Notes under the pieces: model-generated
The model's input: only the letters and a program-made list of their open reading frames with translations
Told to the model about the DNA's origin: nothing
Database searches by the model: none
Translations under genes and position numbers: made by a program
In this document: positions 57,277 through 64,000 of the stretch, piece by piece
Position numbering within the stretch: the first letter of the stretch is position 1
How the letters are laid out: every line of letters begins with the position of its first letter
Assembly: GCF_035083965.1 (NCBI RefSeq)
Contig: NC_089727.1
Location: 18,154,769 to 18,218,768, forward strand
Direction: 5' to 3'
DNA from: Branchiostoma lanceolatum
Taxonomy: Eukaryota; Chordata; Leptocardii; Amphioxiformes; Branchiostomatidae
DNA: 64,000 nucleotides

Positions 57277-60200
57277 ATACACACCCTCTCACAAAAAACA
57301 GTGTCATCTACGGACAGCGGCAAAGCTTGAGCCTTTGTGGTTTACAAAAAAAAATGTCACTGCACAAAACGTTAAATAGCAACGTCCTCGGGACAAATGA
57401 GACAAAAACTATTACAGAACTATGATTGACAGCCAAGTGACCCTTGATGACCTTTAGCGGTTGGTGAACGGGGGTCTCTATCTCGGGTCAATCGGAATCA
57501 GTGTGAAGTCAGACTCTATTTCATACTTGATTTGCTACCTTTCTGGGACAGATTAAGAACAGATGTGGTTTGTTTAATCTGGACACATGCATGGCAATGG
57601 AGGTATAGGTGACATAGTGGCATTGTGGGGTTGTGGACCCAGAACATTGAGGTACTGAGTTCGATTAAGGTCGCAGATAACAGTATTTCGCCTACAGGGA
57701 TTTACATGGTTAAGGACCCAAAAGTGAGAAGCTTCGACGCTTCAAAATTTATGGTAGGGCGCACAATCAAGGTGCAAGATTTTAATATGGTTGACTTCAG
57801 AGTTCAATCCACAAAATATGTGAAAACTAGCTTAAATTTACCTGCTGGTTCTCTTTTGAAAGCCACTTTGATTTGAAGCCTAGCGGAGGTCACCGTACTG
57901 CAGCCGACTCAAAGTAGTCGAGCGTTAACAATATTCAGGCGCGAATCCAGCCCGACCGAACAAACATCGTAATCCAACTAGTACAGTCTCAAAACTGACG
58001 TATTTCTCTACCATTCACCACAGTTTCAGCCTCGCTAACATGCACAGAAGAAAAACTACGGCCCTTTCAAGCAATGTGACGCACTACTTCATACCCGAAC
58101 TACTATTGTGCACTGTGTTCTGCGGCATTAATTGTGGTTAGGATTGTTATTATCTCCATGAAAAATGGAGATATAGTTTTGGGTGTGTCTGTGTGTCTGT
58201 CTGTTTGTCTGTTTGTGTTTCCGGACTACTGTAGTCAGCATAACTCAAGAACCTCTTGATGGATTACGATGATATTTGGTATGTGGGCAGGTGTTGTGAA
58301 GCCGAAATCCAAGGTCGATTTTGGGCCCCCTGGTATGGGACCTTGGTACTGCAGCAGAAATTCCATTTTCGTATCTCTTGACCTGGACGTGCTATGGTCT
58401 TGATTTTTTGGTGGCAGATAGCTTGTAGTGTAATGAAGAAGTTGTGTGGGTTTGGGCTCCCTAGCAGCTTGTTCTGGAACTGTAGGCGCGTTATTGTGAA
58501 AATCTTATAAGGAGAATAACTGAACAAAAGGAACGACGGATTTCCATGATATTTAGAATGCGGGTAGCTTAGACAGAGATGTACACAATGAAGTGCAAAT
58601 TATGCTAATTGTGACTTAATTTGCATAGCTAATGAGGAAAATCTATATTTTCAGTGTTTTCGATTTTAAGACTCAAATACATGTAACATATGTAGTTTAT
58701 GGAAAGTGGAGCATCAACAGATACCAATTATGCAAATGAATTCCACATTTGCATAATTAATGCAAAAACACCCAAATTTATCTCCATGTAATTGTAAAAC
58801 TATAGGACTGTCAACATTGCAACATGTGTAAGTAAGATAAAGGTGTTGAATAAGCATATGTTATGTAAATGTGTAAGTCATTTGCATAAATAGAATTGTT
58901 CATGGAGATATGAGGTCGCGGAACTCTTGTTGACTCAGAACATGGAAGCTTGGTCCCAGTCTCTACGGGTCGGCTTAGGAGTGTTTTACCGGGCCCAGTC
59001 TGCTATATCGACCCGTCAGCCTGCCTACTTAGCTTCCATAAAGCGGCCTGATTAAGTTAAGCCCGTAAACCCACCCTGTGGTCTGGCAAGCATCACTCCC
59101 AGCGCCTTAGATATACCAGGGAGCTCCCGATGGTATGGTATCCAGGCTGAGATCCCGGAGATACAGCCTGTGTTTACATAATCTCTCTGGTGGAGGTTAA
59201 TGACCCCCACCCCCAAGGGCGGTCCCCAGAAAGTGCGAAATGGACGATATGGAACGAAGTGGAACGAATTTCGTTCTATTTCATTATCAAATAGATTCAA
59301 GAAAATTTCGTTCTATTTCAAATAGATTCAAGAAATAAAACACGTTATATTGTGTATTTGCTTCCTGTTTCGGTCTACTGTAAATGTTACAACGTTCCTT
59401 ATATTTTGGTATCTACTGGTATTTCATTTCCTAATGTTACATATGTTCCATTTCGTTCCATTTCGTTCCATTTCGTTCTCTTTCGTTCCATTTCGTTCCA
59501 TTTCGTACTTTCTGGGGACCCCCACCCCAAGGGCACTATAGCAGCGCGATTTAGTCATGTCAAGATACATGGAGGTACTGAGTTCGAACCCCCGACAGGT
59601 CCCAATGTAGTGCTCGACACAATTTTTTTAGTTGAGTTGCCTCAGTCTAAGACTCTCGGGCGACGAAAAACACTAAACCAGCCGAAAATAGTTTCATCAG
59701 GTTGGTAGAACATGGGATATTTGAGATTATTTTTACACAACCAGTAAATCTCACCTGCTGACGTTTCGGTGTCTGTCAGACACCTTCCTCAGAGCTTCTG
59801 ACTGGAGTACGGCTTCTCACCGCTATTAGTAGCCGAAGTAGGTGGCGCTTTTGCGGCAAGAATACGATCCCAAACGCGACTAAAAGTAAAACCAGCATTG
59901 AGGTTGCAGACCACAGTATTTCGCCCATAGGGATTTACAAGGTTAAGGACCCCAAAGTGAGAGGCTTCGATGCTTCAAAATTTATAGTAGGGTGCACAAT
60001 CAGGGTGAAAGATTTTACTATGATTGACTTCAGGGTTCCATCCACAAAATATGTGAAAACGAGCTTATATTAAATTTGCTGGCTCGTTCTCTTTTAAAAG
60101 CCACTTTGATATGACTCCCATCTCATCTGCAGCCGACGCACAGTAATCGGGCGGTACCATATTCAGGCGCGAATCCAAGTCAACCGAACAAACATCGTCA

Positions 60201-63075
60201 TCCTCTAGTACACACTCAAAACTGACGTATACCTCTAGCTTCCGCCTCGCTAACGTGCCCAGAAAAAAAACTACAGCCTTTTCAAGCAATGTGACGCACT
60301 ACTTTATACCCGAACTACTCGCCCATTAATACTCTGTTCTGCGACCTTGATACTTTCAGGCCTGATAGCCCTCGCCTTCACGCTGGTTCGGAAGCACGTG
60401 TACCATGACCAGGACGACTTGGACACGGCGTTCGACGCGGGGGGTCAAGTTTCGGTGGGTCTGACGGCGACAACCATCGTGTCCCAGTGGACCTGGGCTG
60501 CCACACTACTGCAGTCATGTACGGTGGCCAGTAAGGTATGTGTTTATTTTTTCCTGTTGAAAATCATATGTGTTTTTAGAAGTCATTCTTGATAAAGGTT
60601 TAATTCTATTTGCCAAAACAAAACTGGACTTTTCGACCCAAACTTTCAACTGATCGACTCAAGTTTTAACAAAGAATGAGCGATTCACTGCTTCTTTGAC
60701 GCCACGTTATGCAGATAGAACACAGTGAGCATAAGTTGCAGAAAGTCTATGGCGCCCCCCGTCTCAGTTGAGGGTGTAAAGCTCTGATGATTATGATTTT
60801 TTTCATGCTTTCCGATCCGTCTCATAATGCTTTCTTGATTTTGTATTGGCTAAATGCAGACTAGCTTATATATGAATGTATGAATGAATGAATGAATGAA
60901 TGAATGAATGAATGAAGACCTTTATTGTACATTCGTGCCCCGAGGGGCTAGATGCAAAACACGCAAACATGACATCGATCGACCCATTTTAAGTTCCTCA
61001 TCTGTATGATTCCTACTTTTCTGTTCCAGTTCGGGATCAGCGGGCCGTTCTGGTACGCCGCCGGCGCCTCCGTGCAGATCATCGTCTTCGCTATCTTGTC
61101 TATCGAGATGAAGATGAAGGCGCCAGGAGCTAAGACGTACCTGCAGGTACAAAACGTCCTTTCCTTTACCATTTTTTTAAGTTTTAGATTGCAAATTTGT
61201 TTCCCTTTGTTTTTGTTTTTGTTTTCTTTCTGTTTACGCCACATCTGCAGTTTACGTCATATTGATATCGCCATTTTTCTTGTTAAAGGAACCAAAACCT
61301 TGCCCTGGGTAAGTCGTAAAAGGAGTGCTCCTACTGTGAGTTGCCCAGCAGGTTGAGGGCTGGATTAATCCCCCATAACCACATAAATTCATAAAAGGAT
61401 TAGATGTCTGCCAGCCTGGGACAATAGCAGGGACAGATTACCATGATAACTGTCAGAGAATTCAAACTTTTTTCTGTACTGGTTTTTCTATGAACAGTAT
61501 CAAACCATGCAGAATGGCCCAGATATCTATCAAAAAGTCACATAATCCAAGGAAGCTTCAATCAGATAAGATCCCTTGGATAATCAAGACAATGCTATCT
61601 ACAACTTTCAGTTTTGGTGAAGTCAACCTTTTTCAAATTTTCAAACTTTCAAATCGACCCTGTCAACGTTGTGTTAGAGTGTCTAAATGGATATAAATTT
61701 CCAATGTCTTCCCAACATTAGCCTAGGTAGTTGTGTGTTTAGAAATATGACTTGGGATTTTTGCGTCTTCTTGTTGTTGTAACGGTAAACCAGCATAGAA
61801 TAGGGCTCTGTAGAACAGTACATATAACTGCTAGCCAATGTCTCAAACTAAATTGTAAGCCAGTGTTGTCATTACTTTATTTCTTGGCTAACTGTCCTTC
61901 AAGCTAACTTCTTTATGTGTAGCCATACTTCAAATTCTTATATGTTATCTATAGATTTCAAACATGACTTGAAGAGTAACTTGTGCATGGTAAACTTTCT
62001 CAGCCAGGCCTCCACTGATGTGCACTGTACGGCTGCCAGGCGCATACTGAAGGCTATAGTTTACATTATCCCGTATTTATATAGTTTTACTGGGGTCTTT
62101 AATAGCTATACGTCACATCTGTTTACGTCACAATGATTTCAGCCATGTTATCTATTCGCATTGGTTCATACTGTATAGTGTGTACCCACACACATATTCT
62201 AAAGCTACACTTCACCTGACAGCCGAGAGAACCTTTAAAATCGTGTTTCCTCTTCTCCCGGTCCAGGAGCACTCCTGACCAATGTGCTAGTGACTGAGAT
62301 GTCTACTGTCACCACTTTTGTTGATTTTTGTTTGTTTGTTTGTTTGTTTGTTTTTAGGTCATAAAAGCCAGGTTTGGTTCGAAGGCCCACGTAGTGTTTT
62401 GTGTGTTCGCGCTGCTGACCAACGTGCTAGTGACTGGGATGCTCCTGCTAGGAGGTATAGCCTCGATCACGGCCCTCGTCAACGGCCTCAGCACGGAGAC
62501 CGCAGCCATATGCCTGGCAGTTGTTATCGGTAAGCTCTTGCAAGGCCTACTCTGAAGGCTATATACCGGTCTATGGTCTGTGTAATGTGCCAGTGTTAGT
62601 AGTTAGTATTCCTGCTAAATCAGAAGTTCACATAAAGTGCATTTAGTAAATTGAAATCTTGTAAAATTTTCTGAAACAGCTGATACTATTAGATGTAATC
62701 TCTAAAGCTGTTGTATATTGTATATTGTTTATTTATTTATTTGCTTATCTATTTTTGTTTACTGTGTGCTCTTTGGTGGGAAAAATTAGCAATATGTCGT
62801 GGCAAAGATTTGCAGTGATATAGATATCCCAAAAGGTTCTAATTCTAATACAATAACGAAAGAAATTCCGAGAAAATCTCTATTTTCGATAAAAATGTAA
62901 CAGTATCGCCAATTTTTGAGTTAATTGAATCAACAGAGGCTTATATGTATACGGTTGGACTGTGTCTTCTTCCCCAGGTTCGTACACGCTGATTGGTGGA
63001 CTGGGAGCGACCTTCTATGTCTCCTACTTCAACACCGCTTTGATCTTCACCGTCTTGATCGTCATCCTGTCAAAG
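55283..63075 (+). CDS. DUR3-type urea/solute symporter, 5' five exons (partial)
   Basis: Exons 55283-55463, 60360-60535, 61030-61146, 62358-62529 and 62978-63075. Phases 1, 0, 0, 1 and 0 agree, giving 248 residues before leaving the window. The N-terminus MSVKCGVVLLLIMCLAAEVR is hydrophobic, followed by sequons NRT and NGT, then helices LVLLSEAVLMTLGFGLFAG and LIALAFTLV. Diagnostic DUR3 blocks are VSQWTWAATLLQS (101-113), FGISGPFWYAAGASVQI (120-136), KAPGAKTYL, VIKARFGSKAHVVF, TGMLLLGG and GSYTLIGGLGATF. DUR3 proteins are sodium/solute symporter (SLC5-like) family members that import urea (and polyamines in some lineages) across the plasma membrane. Substrate in this species is inferred. ATG 55283 is the first in frame. 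Confidence 0.9.
56068..56660 (+). repeat. Long tRNA-headed SINE
   Basis: Head: CCCGTGGCGCAAGCGGTAAC (A box) and CGCTTTCGAACCTCAGTGG (B box region). An (ATA)n stretch follows at 56190. The tail block GCCGGCGGCCCCGTGTATGA, then CCTCTGCACGTAAAAGAACC, is a widespread marine-invertebrate repeat motif. Open frames here are incidental. Confidence 0.6.
57240..57284. repeat. Poly-C followed by (CA)n
   Basis: About 18 C then CACACACA. Length is likely unstable in assemblies. Confidence 0.95.
58150..58935 (+). mobile_element. ATCTCCATGA-family repeat, full-length forward copy
   Basis: Starts ATCTCCATGAAAAATGGAGA and ends TTCATGGAGATATGAGGTCG then GGAACTCTTGTT. The two ends contain ATCTCCATGAA and TTCATGGAGAT, so the element has short inverted termini. 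Interior: AAGGTCGATTTTGGGCCCCC, TTTGCATAGCTAATGAGGAA. No ORF; non-autonomous. Confidence 0.8.
59205..59533. mobile_element. TIR element with GTTCCATTTC tandem repeats and a direct flank repeat
   Basis: GTCCCCAGAAAGTGCGAAAT on the left is mirrored by ATTTCGTACTTTCTGGGGAC on the right. Decamers of GTTCCATTTC run at 59446-59500. The element is bracketed by near-identical CCCCACCCCCAAGGGC (59204-59220) and CCCCACCCCAAGGGC (59518-59533). Confidence 0.75.
59757..59800. repeat. Penelope-like 3' word (hammerhead-like)
   Basis: On minus it reads CTGAGGAAGGTGTCT, GACA, GACACCGAAACGTC: a perfect short stem between CTGANGA and GAAAC words, as at 50715 and 44539. Adjacent coding sequence of the element is gone. 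Confidence 0.5.
60872..60917 (+). repeat. (GAAT)n microsatellite
   Basis: Ten or so GAAT/GTAT tetramers followed by AGACCTTTATTGTACATTC, which may be the reverse 3' end of a LINE or SINE. Confidence 0.9.
62018..62105 (+). repeat. Dispersed repeat shared with 2848-2942
   Basis: TGTACGGCTGCCAGG, CTGAAG.CTATAGTTTACATTATCC and TAGTTTTACT occur in both places in the same order, 59 kb apart. Confidence 0.75.
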
Positions 63076-63840
63076 GTAATTGATTTAAAGAATTACTTTA
63101 TTAGTTAGCTTCTAATGGTTTTGGAAAGGTCGGACAAAAGGAACTTGTTTGCAAAGCCCTTTAGTTATATAACAGACGTTTTCAATTTGTAGCGCTTTAC
63201 GAAAGAGGTATAGTATTATTTTCATTCCAGATCTGTATCTGTAACTATGTAATCGGTATGACCGCTCTCTGGCGTAACACATTAGCTTTGCAGGCACGCG
63301 GCGCGAAAGCAGCTAGTTATATAACACCGAACGACCTGTCTCATCTAACCTTTACACATCTAACTGTCAGCGCTGTTTAAATCAATCAACCGAGGGTGCT
63401 TCTACAGTATTTGGTAACAAGTCCCACTCTATGATAGTTCTAGAGGAAGTTTTGAACCCCTCAAAAGTTTGGGTCGATAACCCTGGTATTTAAGTAGGTA
63501 CGAGTATTTCTTGTTCTTTTCTGAACTGGTATTAGATACCAAGTAGTCGATAGGTCCACCAGGCTAATAAGTCATTTTAGCATAAAGGTTAAACTGAATT
63601 GGTAAATTACATAATGAATATCTAAACTATTCTCCAGCTAAAAGGAAAAGAAGACTTACCGGAATTTTCGACCGGTCTTCATCAGCTATCTGACCCAAAT
63701 GCTATACTGCAAACCGTGATTTCGTGCGTGCGACGTCAACACTGGGTCAAAGTTCGTCGGAAGTTGGCATCAACTTTCAGGGGTCGGTACCGACTTCCGG
63801 CTTAGTCATTTTGTACATCATGCATAGTCATGGGGACATG
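63076..63840. other. DUR3 intron 5, nothing else recognised
   Basis: Lies beyond the GTAATT donor at 63076; no sixth exon with DUR3 motifs is visible before the window ends. Confidence 0.6.
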
Positions 63841-63842
63841 TG

Positions 63843-64000
63843 GGGTCGTGTGGCGTAACGACAGAGCGTTCGTCTCAGAACCAAGTGGTCCCGGGTTCAA
63901 ATTATGTCACGTCACCGCTCCTGTGACAATGGGAAAGGCGCTTTACATGACTACCCTCACTCCACCCGTGAATGGGTACCTGACTTCGGTTGGGGAGTTT
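63843..64000 (+). repeat. tRNA-derived SINE, cut by window end
   Basis: GTCGTGTGGCGTAACGACAG (A box), CCGGGTTCAAAT (B box), then GGGAAAGGCGCTTTACATGA and CTCACTCCACCCGTGAATGG, the family core also seen at 32768 and 34780. Confidence 0.75.

Larger units (their letters stand above)
55850..57500. mobile_element. Nested inverted-repeat element in DUR3 intron 1
   Basis: Outer arms of ~190 bases at 55850-56045 and 57298-57500 are reverse complements: GATTCCGATTGACCCGAGAT, AAGGGTCACTTGGCTGTCAA and GTCCCGAGGACGTTG in one, mirrored in the other. Inner arms at 56774-56855 and 57112-57190 also pair (GCGGACTAGCT, TCTTCTCACGGTGT). No transposase ORF. The interior holds a SINE and a poly-C/CA tract. Confidence 0.8.
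57655..60345 (+). repeat. Duplicated ~450-bp intron segments
   Basis: 57664-58125 and 59903-60342 align along their whole length (ACAGTATTTCGCC, GACTTCAGRGTTC, TTCAGGCGCGAATCCA, TTTCAAGCAATGTGACGCAC). The second copy ends about 15 bases before the acceptor of DUR3 exon 2. Confidence 0.85.

Overview
This is an intron-rich animal genome window. It has long introns, GT-AG exons with consistent phases, many SINE/LINE/MITE remnants, CA and GT microsatellites and no operons. The domain mix (tyrosine-motif type II membrane lectin with a kringle, TPR arrays fused to a nucleotidyltransferase, DUR3-type transporter) and the tRNA-headed SINEs best fit a lancelet (Branchiostoma). That assignment is an inference; no database was searched.

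Left third (1-26.9 kb): a receptor-like locus. A minus-strand gene starts at 3092 and leaves the window on the left. Head to head with it, a plus-strand paralogue starts at 7442 and can be traced through 11 exons to a stop at 22229. It encodes a predicted 739-residue type II membrane protein: a tyrosine-motif cytoplasmic tail built of duplicated exons, one transmembrane helix, a Ser/Thr-rich stalk, a kringle and a C-type lectin domain. A third copy of the promoter and first exon lies orphaned and inverted at 26.4 kb, next to the first exon (26903) of another tyrosine-motif gene. Duplicated flanks let a LINE insertion in the shared promoter be placed against an empty site.

Middle third (28.7-47.9 kb): two head-to-head paralogues, 28668-40026 on minus and 41392-47922 on plus. 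Each has a helical TPR-like N-terminus, a nucleotidyltransferase core resembling DUF294/GlnD, a helical region, and 13 (minus) or 11 (plus) TPRs of 44 residues. All exon phases agree between the copies, but each carries its own single-base frameshift, and the plus copy has also lost the donor of a 14-nt microexon.

Right third (48-64 kb): repeats and gene pieces. A Cys-loop receptor-like exon is split by a small LINE. There are Penelope-like remnants with hammerhead-like motifs, a LINE with a perfect 13-bp target duplication, and a C2H2 zinc-finger terminal exon. The 5' five exons of a DUR3-type urea/solute symporter (55283-63075) continue past the right edge. Its first intron holds a 1.65-kb nested inverted-repeat element, a duplicated 450-bp segment and a full copy of a repeat family found at least five times in the window.

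The overall theme is local inverted duplication: both main gene families sit as divergent pairs sharing a promoter region, followed by exon- or repeat-unit amplification and partial decay.
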